Under the pieces are notes generated by a model. It did not search any database, was not told where the DNA came from, and saw only the letters and a program-made list of their open reading frames with translations. Source: Rouxiella sp. S1S-2 (GTDB taxonomy: Bacteria; Pseudomonadota; Gammaproteobacteria; Enterobacterales; Enterobacteriaceae). From it: a stretch of DNA of 64,000 nt. Each line of letters begins with the position of its first letter. The first letter of the stretch is position 1. Position numbers and translations under genes: made by a program. This document shows, piece by piece, positions 8,753-17,876 of this stretch. The stretch is from contig NZ_WFKL01000001.1 of NCBI RefSeq assembly GCF_009208105.1, positions 1,922,001-1,986,000 on the forward strand, in the 5' to 3' direction.

Positions 8753-11128
8753 ATGGCCAATCTCGATGCTGATTTGCGCAATGTCATCTGGTACAACCAG
8801 TTGGGTATGCACGACGTAGATAAAGTAGGGGGCAAAAATGCGTCCCTGGGGGAAATGATCACTAATTTGACTGATTTAGGTGTTTCGGTGCCTAACGGCT
8901 TCGCAACCTCCTCTCAGGCCTTTATAGACTTCCTCGATCAAAGCGGCGTGAACAAGCGTATCTATGACTTGCTCGATCAAACCGACGTTGATGATATTGC
9001 TCAACTGGCCAAGGCAGGTTCCCAGATACGACAATGGATTGTGGAAACGCCATTCCTGCCGGAGATGGAAAAAGATCTTCGTGAAGCCTATCAGCAACTT
9101 TCTGAGGGTGAACCGGACGCGTCGTTTGCTGTACGCTCATCCGCTACCGCCGAAGATATGCCGGATGCCTCCTTTGCCGGCCAGCAGGAAACTTTCCTTA
9201 ACGTTCAGGGCTTTGACGCAGTGTTGATCGCCGTGAAACACGTTTATGCCTCTCTGTTTAACGACCGTGCCATCTCATATCGCGTGCATCAGGGCTATAC
9301 CCACCGCGGCGTAGCGCTCTCCGCAGGCGTTCAGCGCATGGTGCGTTCCGACCTCGCGGCTGCCGGTGTGATGTTCACCATCGATACCGAATCAGGTTTT
9401 GATCAGGTGGTCTTTATTACTTCGGCCTACGGTTTAGGCGAAATGGTGGTACAGGGCGCAGTAAACCCTGATGAATTCTATGTGCATAAACCGACGCTTG
9501 AGAAAAATAAGCCGTCGATTGTGCGCCGTACTATGGGCTCGAAGAAAATTCGCATGGTTTACGCCGACAGCCAGGAACACGGCAAACAGGTGCAAATCGA
9601 AGACGTGCCTGAAGAACTGAGCCAACGCTTCTCATTGACCGATCAGGAAATACAAGACCTGGCGCGTCAGGCGCTGCTGATTGAAAAACATTACGGTCGC
9701 CCGATGGATATCGAATGGGCAAAAGACGGTCATAACGGCAAGCTTTACATCGTTCAGGCGCGTCCTGAAACTGTCCGCTCCAACGGTCAAGTGATGGAGC
9801 GCTACCAGCTGAATGGCAAAAGCAAGGTGCTGGTGGAAGGCCGTGCGATTGGCCACCGTATCGGTGCCGGCCCGGTGAAAATTATTCATAACATCAGTGA
9901 GATGCACCACGTTAAGGCGGGCGATATATTGGTGACCGACATGACCGACCCTGATTGGGAGCCAATCATGAAAAAGGCGTCGGCTATCGTCACCAACCGC
10001 GGTGGGCGCACCTGTCACGCGGCAATTATTGCCCGTGAGCTGGGTATTCCGGCGGTAGTAGGGTGCGGCGATGCGACGGAACGCCTGACTGAAGGCCAAA
10101 AAGTAACCGTCTCTTGCTCGGAAGGCGATACCGGTTACGTGTATCAGGACGAGCTGGACTTTGTTGTGCAGAGTTCAGAAGTCAACGAGCTACCTGAATT
10201 ACCGCTTAAAATCATGATGAATATCGGTAACCCTGACCGTGCCTTTGACTTTGCCTGCTTGCCAAATGAAGGAGTAGGACTGGCGCGCCTTGAGTTTATT
10301 ATTAACCGCATGATCGGCGTGCATCCTAAAGCCCTGCTTGAGTTTGATAAACAGGAACCGGCCATTCAGGAAGAGATTAAAAAGCTGATTCAAGGTTACG
10401 ATTCTCCTGTTGAGTACTACGTTGCCCGCCTTACTGAAGGAATTGCGACTCTTGGGGCGGCATTCTGGCCAAAAAGAGTCATTGTGCGTCTGTCAGACTT
10501 CAAGTCTAACGAATACGCCAACCTAGTCGGTGGCGAGAAATACGAGCCTCACGAAGAGAACCCAATGCTTGGTTTCCGTGGCGCGGGTCGCTACGTTTCC
10601 GAGAACTTCCGTGACTGTTTTGCGCTGGAATGTGATGCAATGAAGCGCGTACGTAACGACATGGGGCTGACTAACGTTGAAGTGATGATTCCGTTTGTTC
10701 GCACCGTAGCGCAGGCTGAAGCGGTAGTCGCTGAACTGGCCAATCAGGGGCTTAAGCGCGGTGAAAATGGACTGAAAGTGATCATGATGTGCGAAATTCC
10801 CTCTAATGCACTGTTGGCAGACCAGTTCCTTGAACACTTTGACGGCTTCTCGATTGGTTCTAACGACATGACTCAGTTGGCTCTCGGTCTCGACCGAGAT
10901 TCAGGCGTGGTGTCTGAACTGTTTGACGAGCGGAATGAGGCGGTAAAAATGCTGCTATCGATGGCCATTAAAGCGGCCAAAAAACAGGGCAAATACGTGG
11001 GCATCTGTGGTCAGGGACCTTCTGACCATCAGGACTTTGCACAGTGGTTGATGGATGAGGGCATAGACAGCCTTTCTCTAAACCCTGACACCGTGGTGCA
11101 AACCTGGTTAGCCTTGGCTGAAAAATAA
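8753..11128 (+). CDS. ppsA: Phosphoenolpyruvate synthase PpsA
   Basis: PpsA converts pyruvate and ATP to PEP, AMP and phosphate, allowing gluconeogenesis from C3 compounds. Its 791 residues match the family's 792. Domain order: N-terminal ATP-grasp pyruvate-binding domain ([32 protein letters not shown]), central phospho-histidine domain with [21 protein letters not shown] (catalytic His; the adjacent Thr is the PpsR target), and C-terminal PEP-binding barrel ([33 protein letters not shown]). An AGAAAGGA ribosome site precedes the ATG. A Cra site lies upstream and a strong terminator follows. Confidence 0.97.
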   Translation: MANLDADLRNVIWYNQLGMHDVDKVGGKNASLGEMITNLTDLGVSVPNGFATSSQAFIDFLDQSGVNKRIYDLLDQTDVDDIAQLAKAGSQIRQWIVETPFLPEMEKDLREAYQQLSEGEPDASFAVRSSATAEDMPDASFAGQQETFLNVQGFDAVLIAVKHVYASLFNDRAISYRVHQGYTHRGVALSAGVQRMVRSDLAAAGVMFTIDTESGFDQVVFITSAYGLGEMVVQGAVNPDEFYVHKPTLEKNKPSIVRRTMGSKKIRMVYADSQEHGKQVQIEDVPEELSQRFSLTDQEIQDLARQALLIEKHYGRPMDIEWAKDGHNGKLYIVQARPETVRSNGQVMERYQLNGKSKVLVEGRAIGHRIGAGPVKIIHNISEMHHVKAGDILVTDMTDPDWEPIMKKASAIVTNRGGRTCHAAIIARELGIPAVVGCGDATERLTEGQKVTVSCSEGDTGYVYQDELDFVVQSSEVNELPELPLKIMMNIGNPDRAFDFACLPNEGVGLARLEFIINRMIGVHPKALLEFDKQEPAIQEEIKKLIQGYDSPVEYYVARLTEGIATLGAAFWPKRVIVRLSDFKSNEYANLVGGEKYEPHEENPMLGFRGAGRYVSENFRDCFALECDAMKRVRNDMGLTNVEVMIPFVRTVAQAEAVVAELANQGLKRGENGLKVIMMCEIPSNALLADQFLEHFDGFSIGSNDMTQLALGLDRDSGVVSELFDERNEAVKMLLSMAIKAAKKQGKYVGICGQGPSDHQDFAQWLMDEGIDSLSLNPDTVVQTWLALAEK

Positions 11129-11160
11129 AATTTATTCAGACCTACAGTCATTGAGTTAAT

Positions 11161-11198
11161 GAAAACCGCGAACGTTTAATGTGTTCGCGGTTTTTTTA
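11161..11198 (+). terminator. Rho-independent terminator of ppsA
   Basis: A perfect 12-base-pair stem (AAAACCGCGAAC at 11162-11173, GTTCGCGGTTTT at 11183-11194) followed by a run of seven T, about 33 bases after the ppsA stop. Confidence 0.93.
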
Positions 11199-11355
11199 TA
11201 CCGCTGTAAATATAATTTCAAATCCTACACTGACGGCGGGGTAAGCTATTGCAGAAGAAATGAGTATAAATATGCGTGACGATTAAATTTTATTTTAATC
11301 ATTCAAACTAAATTTATAGAAGCGGGATATAAGGCTTTTTGAGTCAAAATAGAGT

Positions 11356-11464
11356 AAAAAAAAGGCCCGTCATAAATGACAGGCAAAGACTACACACAGC
11401 AATTCTTTGGCATGCATACTTGGGGAAAGCCTGCATATAAATCATGGGGTTGAAAATTCAACTG
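11356..11464 (-). ncRNA. rprA: RprA small regulatory RNA
   Basis: RprA is an Hfq-dependent sRNA that activates rpoS translation and represses csgD and other targets when the Rcs envelope-stress pathway is on. The minus strand carries its conserved core AATTGCTGTGTGTAGTCTTT, preceded by GATTTATA and a CCCC block as in E. coli, and followed by a terminator hairpin (GCCTGTCA/TGACGGGC) and eight T. The hairpin sequence differs from E. coli but keeps its place. The estimated length of about 109 nt is close to the known 105; the 5' end is inferred. The site next to ydiK is where E. coli has rprA. Not a protein gene. Confidence 0.9.
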
Positions 11465-11470
11465 TTATTA

Positions 11471-11513
11471 ATACTAAGATCCAAAGCCATGTTAGTCTCT
11501 AAGAATTTTCTTA
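11471..11513 (-). promoter_or_regulatory. rprA promoter with RcsB-type box
   Basis: On the minus strand TAAGAAAATTCTTA (11500-11513) matches the RcsAB consensus TAAGAATATTCCTA at 12 of 14 positions and is itself a palindrome. Its centre is about 42 bases upstream of the inferred rprA start, and a -10-like TAGTAT lies at 11471-11476. This fits RcsB activation, the known control of rprA. Confidence 0.8.
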
Positions 11514-11584
11514 ATAGAAATTTATAGTTTTCAGTGAGTAAGAATTTCAAATTAATCGACAGGCGGGGATAAGAATTAATTGAA

Positions 11585-11634
11585 GGGTATTTGTAGGGGT
11601 AAATTAACCTACCCGGAAGTATTTTGAAATACCC
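11585..11634 (-). terminator. Nested inverted repeat after ydiK, possible terminator
   Basis: GGGTATTT (11585-11592) pairs with AAATACCC (11627-11634), enclosing GTAGG (11593-11597)/CCTAC (11608-11612). It lies 23 bases past the ydiK stop and ahead of the rprA promoter. The minus-strand tail is T-rich but broken, so terminator function is a guess. Confidence 0.35.
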
Positions 11635-11656
11635 CCAGGCAGTATATTATACGCGT

Positions 11657-12754
11657 TTATTCTCCGAGAAGTTTGTTTACTTCTTCGATATCTTTTTCGG
11701 GCTGAGGGGCTTCATTTATCCAAAGTGAAATCAAACGATAAGAAACGGCTAACACCACCGGCCCGATAAACAGACCAATCATCCCGAAAGCAACCAGCCC
11801 GCCAATAACGCCAGACAGAATAAGCAGTATCGGTAAATCAGCACCCATATGAATCAGCATTGGACGCAGCACGCTGTCGAGTGAGCCAACGACGCAACTC
11901 CAAACCAGCAGCACCGTGCCCCAGGTATTATCGCCGGTCCAGTACAGCCAGATAATTGCCGGAATTAACACCAGCAGTGGCCCAATTTGCGCTACACAGC
12001 ATACGAACATCACGACCGTAAGCAGCGTTGCGTATTGAACGCCGACAATGGCCAGGCCAATGCCGCCGAGAACTGATTGCACAATGGCAGTCACCACCAC
12101 GCCCAGCGCTACGGCGCGTATTGCCTGACCGGCAAGAATGACGGCCGCATCACCCCGGTCACCCGCCAGGCGAATGGCGAAATGGCGAATGCCCATTCCT
12201 ACGTGTTCTCCACGACTGTAAAGCAGGGCGCTGAACAGCAGCATCAGCGAACAGTGCAGGATAAATCGGCCAATGTTGGCGGCCTGTGACACAAACCAGC
12301 CTGCCGTCTGCCCCACGTAGGGTTGTACTTTTGCCAGCAGTGCGCTTCCGCCGCTGTTAATGAGGGTGTGCCAGCCGCTGTAGGTTTTGCTACCAATTAA
12401 AGGAATAGACTGGAGCCAGGCAAAATCAGGTAAATGCAGTCGTGAAGGATTGCTGGCGAGTTTGGCCAGCGGCGCACCGTTTTCCACTGCGCTGGAAATA
12501 AGCAGTGCGATAGGCAAAACGAACAGAAGGATAAGCAGCACCGTCATGACGATTACCGCCAAAAATCGGCGTCCCCACAGCAGGGACTGAATTTTTATCA
12601 TCACCGGCCAGGTTGCAATAACGATCATTCCCGCCCAGGCAAATCCCAAGATAAAAGGTTTGACCACCCAAATACTGGCGATCGTCATTAAGGCTATAAA
12701 CAGCACGCCAAACATGATTTGCGGTAAATCATAACGCTTGTTCGGGAGATTCAT
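11657..12754 (-). CDS. ydiK: AI-2E family transporter YdiK
   Basis: An inner-membrane protein of the AI-2E/PerM family, whose members are putative exporters; the substrate of YdiK is unknown. Its 365 residues (E. coli about 370) contain clustered hydrophobic helices at both ends, a central soluble region (about residues 85-140) and the family-typical motif GLFIGPVVLAVSYRL near the C-terminus. Gene order (rprA, ydiK, then divergent ydiJ) matches E. coli and supports the name. The start is the ATG at 12754, MNLPNKRYDLPQIMF. Confidence 0.9.
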   Translation of the reverse strand: MNLPNKRYDLPQIMFGVLFIALMTIASIWVVKPFILGFAWAGMIVIATWPVMIKIQSLLWGRRFLAVIVMTVLLILLFVLPIALLISSAVENGAPLAKLASNPSRLHLPDFAWLQSIPLIGSKTYSGWHTLINSGGSALLAKVQPYVGQTAGWFVSQAANIGRFILHCSLMLLFSALLYSRGEHVGMGIRHFAIRLAGDRGDAAVILAGQAIRAVALGVVVTAIVQSVLGGIGLAIVGVQYATLLTVVMFVCCVAQIGPLLVLIPAIIWLYWTGDNTWGTVLLVWSCVVGSLDSVLRPMLIHMGADLPILLILSGVIGGLVAFGMIGLFIGPVVLAVSYRLISLWINEAPQPEKDIEEVNKLLGE

Positions 12755-12964
12755 TAATCATTCTCGTATCAGAAAGCAAAGGCAGGCGGCCAGAAATTGG
12801 CCTTAATCGGTCCTCTTAAGGATGGCGCATTATGCGGGGTTTTAGAAGCGCTGGAAAACGAAGTATGGTAGTTTTTAAGTTGCTTTAGACAGGGTGGATG
12901 CGTTTTACGGATCCAGCGGCCGCCTACAGGCCTGCAAACAACAACAAAGACAGAGTCGTAATCA

Positions 12965-15900
12965 ATGATCCCACAAATTTCTCAGGCACCCGGCGTCATT
13001 CAACTGGTGCTCGACTTTTTGGAAGCGTTAAAGAAAGACGGTTTTACGGGTGACATGGCAACCAGCTACGCCGATCGTCTGACTATGGCGACCGACAACA
13101 GCGTTTATCAGCTTTTACCTGATGCGGTGTTGTTTCCGCGCGCCACCTCCGACGTGGCTCTGCTGGGCAGGCTGGCGGGTCAGGAGCGTTTCAAATCGCT
13201 GGTGTTTTCCCCGCGCGGTGGCGGCACTGGCACCAACGGTCAGTCACTGAACCGCGGTATTGTGGTTGATATGTCCAGACATATGAACCGCATCCTCGAT
13301 ATTGATACCCAAGCGGGTTGGGTAAAGGTTGAAGCTGGCGTTATTAAAGACCAGTTAAATGACTTCCTGCGTCCGTTAGGCTATTTCTTCTCTCCGGAGC
13401 TTTCTACCAGTAACCGCGCCACGTTGGGCGGCATGATTAACACTGATGCGTCGGGTCAGGGTTCTCTGGTTTACGGAAAGACGTCCGACCATGTGCTTGG
13501 TGTGCGCGCAATCGTTCTCGGCGGTGAGCTGCTCGATACCCACGCGATGCCTACGCCGCTGGCCGAGCAGCTTGGTGAAGAGAATTCTACTGTTGGCCGA
13601 ATTTATCGCACCGTGCTGGAAAGCTGTCGCGATAATCGTCAACGGGTTATCGACAAATTCCCCAAACTTAACCGCTTCCTCACCGGTTATGACCTGCGCC
13701 ACGTGTTCAGCGATGATTTACAGACCTTTAATCTGACGCGCATTTTGACCGGTTCTGAAGGAACGCTGGCCTTTATTACTGAAGCACGTTTGAATTTAAC
13801 GCCGATCCCGAAAGTCAGACGCCTGGTGAACATCAAGTATGACTCCTTCAATTCGGCGCTGCGCAATGCGCCCTTGATGGTTGATGCTAAAGCGCTGTCG
13901 GTTGAAACCGTTGATTCAAAAGTACTTAATCTCGCGCGTGAAGACATTGTGTGGCATACAGTCAGTGAATACATCACCGATGTGCCGGGCAAAGATATGC
14001 AGGGTCTGAACATCGTCGAGTTTGCCGGTGATGACTCGAGTCTGATTGAGCAGCAGGTTGAATCTCTTTGCGAGCGCCTCGATGGGCTGATTCGCGATGA
14101 AGAGGGCGGGGTGATTGGCTATCAGATTTGTGCCGACCTTGCTGGAATTGAGCGTATTTATAATATGCGCAAAAAATCCGTTGGCCTGTTGGGTAACGCC
14201 AAGGGTGCCGCCAAGCCGCTGCCGTTTGCCGAAGATACCTGCGTACCGCCTGAGCATCTTGCCGATTATATCGTTGAGTTTCGTGCGTTGCTCGACAGTC
14301 ATAATCTGAGTTATGGCATGTTTGGCCACGTAGATGCGGGTGTTTTACACGTGCGTCCGGCGCTCGACATGTGCGACCCGCAGCAGGAGATGCTGCTTAA
14401 AAAGATTTCTGATGAAGTGGTCGCACTGACAGCCAAATACGGTGGATTACTGTGGGGAGAGCACGGCAAAGGTTTTCGTGCTGAATACAGTCCGGCCTTC
14501 TTTGGCGATGAGCTGTTTCACGAGCTGCGCCGTATTAAAACCGCCTTTGATCCAGCTAACCGGCTAAACCCAGGGAAAATTTGTTCCCCGCTTGACTGCG
14601 ATGAGCCGATGATGAAGGTTGATGCGGCCAAGCGCGGTACGCTGGATCGCCGTATTCCCGTCGAGGTGCGCACGGCATTTCGCGGCGCGATGGAGTGCAA
14701 CGGCAACGGGCTGTGCTTTAACTATGATGTGAAGAGTCCGATGTGCCCGTCGTTTAAAATCACCGCGAGTCGTATTCACTCGCCAAAGGGTCGCGCCGGT
14801 ATGGTGCGCGAATGGCTGAGGCTGTTGTCGGAGCAGGGCGTTGAACCGCTGGTGCTCGAACAGGCACTGCCGCAGCAGTCGATGAGCTTTAGAACGCTAA
14901 TTGAGAAAACGCGCAACAGTTGGTATGCCAGCAAGGGTGAGTATGACTTCTCGCATGAAGTGAAAGACGCCATGTCCGGCTGTCTGGCCTGCAAAGCCTG
15001 TTCAACCCAGTGTCCGATTAAAATCGATGTACCCGGTTTTCGCTCGCGCTTCCTGCAGCTCTATCACACCCGCTATCTGCGTCCGGTCAGCGATTACGTG
15101 GTGGCCGGCGTAGAAAGCTATGCGCCACTCATGTCCCGCGCGCCCAAAGTGTTTAACTTTTTCTTTAAGCAGCCGTGGGTTCGTGAACTCAGCCGCAAAA
15201 GTGTCGGCATGGTCGACCTTCCTCTGCTCTCAACGCCTACTTTACGTGAACAGCTTTCCGCAAACGCTAGCGCCACCATGACGCTGGAGCAGCTCGAAAG
15301 CATTCCGCCTGCCGAGCGCGCGCAGTATGTATTAATCGTGCAGGATCCGTTTACCAGCTATTACGATGCGCAGGTTGTCGCCGATTTTGTCCGTCTGGTT
15401 GAGAAACTCAACCTTAAGCCGGTGGTACTGCCGTTCTCGCCAAACGGCAAGGCGCAGCATGTTAAAGGTTTTTTGCAGCGCTTTGCTAAAACCGCTAAAA
15501 AAACTTCACTGTTTCTTAATCGCGTGTCGCAGCTGGGCATGCCGATGGTGGGCGTCGACCCCGCGTTGGTGCTGTGTTACCGCGATGAGTATAAAGAGAT
15601 CCTCGGTCAGTCGCGCGGCTCCTTCCAGGTACAGCTGGTGCATGAGTGGTTAAGCACTTTGCTGGCCGACAGGCCTGAAATGCAGCAGAGTGGCGAGTCG
15701 TGGTATCTGTTTGGTCACTGTACTGAAAGCACCGCGCTGCCGACCAGCGGCAAGCAGTGGGGCGATATCTTTGCCCGCTTCGGTGCCAAACTTGAAAACG
15801 TTAGCGTCGGCTGCTGCGGCATGGCGGGAACTTACGGCCACGAAACCAAAAATATCGAGAACTCACTCGGTATTTATGAGCTTTCATGGCATCAATCACT

Positions 15901-16018
15901 GCAGCGCCTTCCACGCCAACGCTGTCTGGCAACCGGCTATTCTTGCCGCAGTCAGGTAAAACGTATTGAAGGTAATGGACTTCGTCATCCGCTACAGGCG
16001 TTGGTTGAACTGATTTAA
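12965..16018 (+). CDS. ydiJ: FAD/Fe-S D-2-hydroxyacid dehydrogenase YdiJ
   Basis: A large flavoprotein reported in E. coli to act as a D-2-hydroxyglutarate dehydrogenase; that function is transferred here by homology. Of its 1017 residues (E. coli 1018), the N-terminal half is a PCMH-type FAD domain ([20 protein letters not shown], then a GlcD-like oxidase C-domain with [14 protein letters not shown] and LNPGKICSP). The C-terminal part has ferredoxin-like cysteines ([22 protein letters not shown]) and a CCG-type motif [13 protein letters not shown]. It is divergent from ydiK and 19 bases upstream of menI, so the two are probably one transcript. Confidence 0.92.
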   Translation: MIPQISQAPGVIQLVLDFLEALKKDGFTGDMATSYADRLTMATDNSVYQLLPDAVLFPRATSDVALLGRLAGQERFKSLVFSPRGGGTGTNGQSLNRGIVVDMSRHMNRILDIDTQAGWVKVEAGVIKDQLNDFLRPLGYFFSPELSTSNRATLGGMINTDASGQGSLVYGKTSDHVLGVRAIVLGGELLDTHAMPTPLAEQLGEENSTVGRIYRTVLESCRDNRQRVIDKFPKLNRFLTGYDLRHVFSDDLQTFNLTRILTGSEGTLAFITEARLNLTPIPKVRRLVNIKYDSFNSALRNAPLMVDAKALSVETVDSKVLNLAREDIVWHTVSEYITDVPGKDMQGLNIVEFAGDDSSLIEQQVESLCERLDGLIRDEEGGVIGYQICADLAGIERIYNMRKKSVGLLGNAKGAAKPLPFAEDTCVPPEHLADYIVEFRALLDSHNLSYGMFGHVDAGVLHVRPALDMCDPQQEMLLKKISDEVVALTAKYGGLLWGEHGKGFRAEYSPAFFGDELFHELRRIKTAFDPANRLNPGKICSPLDCDEPMMKVDAAKRGTLDRRIPVEVRTAFRGAMECNGNGLCFNYDVKSPMCPSFKITASRIHSPKGRAGMVREWLRLLSEQGVEPLVLEQALPQQSMSFRTLIEKTRNSWYASKGEYDFSHEVKDAMSGCLACKACSTQCPIKIDVPGFRSRFLQLYHTRYLRPVSDYVVAGVESYAPLMSRAPKVFNFFFKQPWVRELSRKSVGMVDLPLLSTPTLREQLSANASATMTLEQLESIPPAERAQYVLIVQDPFTSYYDAQVVADFVRLVEKLNLKPVVLPFSPNGKAQHVKGFLQRFAKTAKKTSLFLNRVSQLGMPMVGVDPALVLCYRDEYKEILGQSRGSFQVQLVHEWLSTLLADRPEMQQSGESWYLFGHCTESTALPTSGKQWGDIFARFGAKLENVSVGCCGMAGTYGHETKNIENSLGIYELSWHQSLQRLPRQRCLATGYSCRSQVKRIEGNGLRHPLQALVELI

Positions 16019-16037
16019 CAATCAAGGAGAGAGTAAA

Positions 16038-16457
16038 GTGGCACTTTGGAAACGCGAAACCACGCTCGAAGAGCTTAACAAAACCAGTCAGGGATGCATG
16101 GTTGGGCACGTTGGCATCGAGTTTACTTTGCTGGCCGAAGACCGCCTTGAGGCGACAATGCCGGTTGATTCGCGCACTACGCAGCCTTTCAAACTGCTGC
16201 ACGGCGGTGCGTCGGTGGTGTTGGCGGAATCCTTGGGCTCAATGGCCGGCTATTTATGTACTCAAGGCGACCAGCAAATCGTGGGAATTGAGGTGAATGC
16301 CAATCATCTGCGTGCCGCACACAGCGGTTATGTGAGGGGGGTGTGTCAGCCTTTACACGTTGGCCGTCGTAATCAGGTTTGGGAAATAAAGATATTTGAT
16401 GAAGGTGATCATTTGTGCTGTATTTCCCGGTTGACCACCGCCGTTATCGATCTCTGA
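16038..16457 (+). CDS. menI: 1,4-dihydroxy-2-naphthoyl-CoA hydrolase MenI (YdiI)
   Basis: A hotdog-fold thioesterase that hydrolyses DHNA-CoA in menaquinone synthesis. Its 139 residues closely follow E. coli YdiI (136). The catalytic segment [20 protein letters not shown] carries the conserved Glu, and [12 protein letters not shown] the CoA-side residues. The start is a GTG at 16038 preceded by AAGGAGAG at 14 bases, so translation initiates on a non-ATG codon. It follows ydiJ by 19 bases. A hairpin terminator lies after the stop. Confidence 0.92.
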   Translation: MALWKRETTLEELNKTSQGCMVGHVGIEFTLLAEDRLEATMPVDSRTTQPFKLLHGGASVVLAESLGSMAGYLCTQGDQQIVGIEVNANHLRAAHSGYVRGVCQPLHVGRRNQVWEIKIFDEGDHLCCISRLTTAVIDL

Positions 16458-16483
16458 CAAGGTTTTAGTGCTAAAATAATAAC

Positions 16484-16522
16484 TGAGGGTGAAGGTAATA
16501 GCGGCCTTCACCCTTATTGTTT
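16484..16522 (+). terminator. Terminator of ydiJ-menI
   Basis: A ten-base-pair stem (AGGGTGAAGG at 16486-16495, CCTTCACCCT at 16505-16514) followed by TATTGTTTA, 28 bases after the menI stop. Confidence 0.65.
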
Positions 16523-16611
16523 ATAAGGGTAATAAGCGTTGTTTTATATTAGTGGCGTTATTAACCACACAAATAATAAGATTATTCCGCGCTTTGGTAG
16601 ACTATTTGCTA

Positions 16612-17016
16612 TTAAAGTTGGAAAGGTACACGCTTAACAAAATCAGTTTGAAACGCTGTCGCTTTTTCCCAGATGCCCATCATGGCATAATACTGGCAAA
16701 TGAGCTTTAGAGTGTGGCGGGCGAAGTGGTAGCTCTGTACGTGAAAAAGTTCGCTACGTTGCGGGTTATTAATTTCCAATATCAATTGGTTATGAAGTTT
16801 ACACAGCGCATGAAGATAACTAGGGTCATCGCCGTTTTGCAGGCAGAGATTGGCCATATCGAGACAAAGACTGTTATAGCTTTTCAGTTGACTTATATCG
16901 GCATCGTCGCGCTTTAATGCTGCATCGGCTAAATAAAAGTCGACGGTTGCATCGCGTACATTAAATTTATATTCGTCGATTTTAGCCTGAAGCCACGCAT
17001 TTACCGATTGAGCCAT
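16612..17016 (-). CDS. Uncharacterised small helical protein
   Basis: I do not recognise this gene. From the ATG at 17016 it encodes 134 residues, MAQSVNAWLQAKIDEYKF to FQTDFVKRVPFQL. It is probably soluble and mostly alpha-helical, with no signal peptide or membrane span, four Cys and many His/Tyr residues. An upstream in-frame GTG at 17103 would give 163 residues, but the added segment is rich in Asn, Ser and Tyr and looks untranslated; neither start has a strong ribosome site. It replaces E. coli ydiH in the menI-sufA interval and is transcribed away from sufA. The composition looks protein-like. A TPR-like helical repeat is conceivable but unsupported. Confidence 0.65.
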   Translation of the reverse strand: MAQSVNAWLQAKIDEYKFNVRDATVDFYLADAALKRDDADISQLKSYNSLCLDMANLCLQNGDDPSYLHALCKLHNQLILEINNPQRSELFHVQSYHFARHTLKLICQYYAMMGIWEKATAFQTDFVKRVPFQL

Positions 17017-17296
17017 GAGCACATTCCGATTTGAATGATAACTATTATCATATTTAAAATCATCATATTGGCAAAAATGCTGCGAATCAACGTTTTCTAA
17101 CACCTTTTTTGACCCCGTTCAATGTAGGGGCATAAGGCAAAAAGAGCCTTATTTGCCGATAGGATGGGGGAAATACATAAATAGGTATTTCCGATGAATG
17201 TTTTGTCGTAGTAAAACAGAGGCAGCGGAAAGTGCGTTCGAAGGCGAGTTTTATCAATTTTTAACAAAAAATTGACAACTTATTCAATTAGTTGAT

Positions 17297-17398
17297 GAGG
17301 TGCCTTGATGAAGCCCTGAAATGGCGGCACCTCTCTTACGGACCTGTGCAGGGCCATTTAGCGTCCGTAATCGCTATAACCTCTTAAAACAAGAGGTT
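17297..17398 (+). ncRNA. Three-hairpin structured element upstream of sufA (candidate leader or sRNA)
   Basis: Three consecutive perfect 8-base-pair stems occupy 102 bases: GAGGTGCC/GGCACCTC (17297-17304 with 17326-17333), TTACGGAC/GTCCGTAA (17336-17343 with 17363-17370) and AACCTCTT/AAGAGGTT (17378-17385 with 17391-17398). None is followed by a T-run. E. coli has the sRNA rydB annotated in the equivalent ydiH-sufA gap, but I cannot confirm homology from memory. The strand is unknown, as the stems are symmetrical; plus is given because sufA lies downstream. Confidence 0.5.
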
Positions 17399-17421
17399 GA
17401 AGTGACATGTGTAATCACTAA

Positions 17422-17446
17422 AATAGAGACCATAGGGTTGTCTATT
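17422..17446. promoter_or_regulatory. Imperfect palindrome in the suf promoter, possible IscR type 2 site
   Basis: A 25-base imperfect inverted repeat with AATAGA/TCTATT ends and an inner ACC/GGT pair, 29 bases before the sufA start. The spacing of CC and GG resembles IscR type 2 operators, which activate suf in E. coli. No Fur box of comparable quality is visible here. Confidence 0.4.
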
Positions 17447-17474
17447 AATAACCTGATATCTATGAGGTAGACAG

Positions 17475-17846
17475 ATGCAAACCGAAAATGTCGCCACGTT
17501 CTCATTGGATGACAACGTATGGCAAGGCGTGACGCTGACTGATTCTGCGGCCAAGCAGGTCAACACATTGGTCACTCAAGACCCTGAAGTCAAAGGGCTA
17601 CAGCTTTCAGTCAAACAGTCAGGCTGCGCGGGTTTTGCCTACGTGCTTGATTTGACTAAGCAACCGGCCAGCGATGATCTGGTGTTCGAGCGCAATGGTG
17701 CTCACCTGTATATTCCGTTGAAAGCCATGCCTTTCATCGATGGAACAGAAGTTGATTATGTCCACGAAGGGCTGAATCAAATCTTCAAGTTCAACAATCC
17801 AAAAGCTCAGCATGCCTGCGGGTGTGGGGAAAGCTTTGGCCTGTAA
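17475..17846 (+). CDS. sufA: Fe-S cluster assembly A-type carrier SufA
   Basis: SufA receives iron-sulphur clusters from the SufBCD scaffold and passes them to apo-proteins. Its 123 residues contain the three conserved cysteines of A-type carriers in SGCAGFAYVLD and ACGCGESFGL. It is the first gene of sufABCDSE and lies 30 bases before sufB. It is preceded by a palindrome at 17422-17446 and by a three-hairpin element. Confidence 0.96.
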   Translation: MQTENVATFSLDDNVWQGVTLTDSAAKQVNTLVTQDPEVKGLQLSVKQSGCAGFAYVLDLTKQPASDDLVFERNGAHLYIPLKAMPFIDGTEVDYVHEGLNQIFKFNNPKAQHACGCGESFGL

Positions 17847-17876
17847 TTTTCATGTAATCAAAGCGATGTAACTAAT

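Noticed and set aside
9632..10099. 155-codon frame antisense to ppsA.
   Set aside because: Antisense shadow of the conserved ppsA central domain.
12909..12933. BamHI, NotI and StuI sites clustered just upstream of ydiJ, resembling a cloning linker.
   Set aside because: The flanking sequence is continuous natural intergenic DNA and the sites are not in a known polylinker order; chance is likely.
13916..14329. 137-codon frame antisense to ydiJ.
   Set aside because: Mirror-frame open reading from the codon bias of ydiJ; no independent evidence.
17132..17150. Short hairpin ATAAGGC/GCCTTAT downstream of the unknown gene's start.
   Set aside because: Only seven pairs, no T-run and no consistent relation to a gene end.
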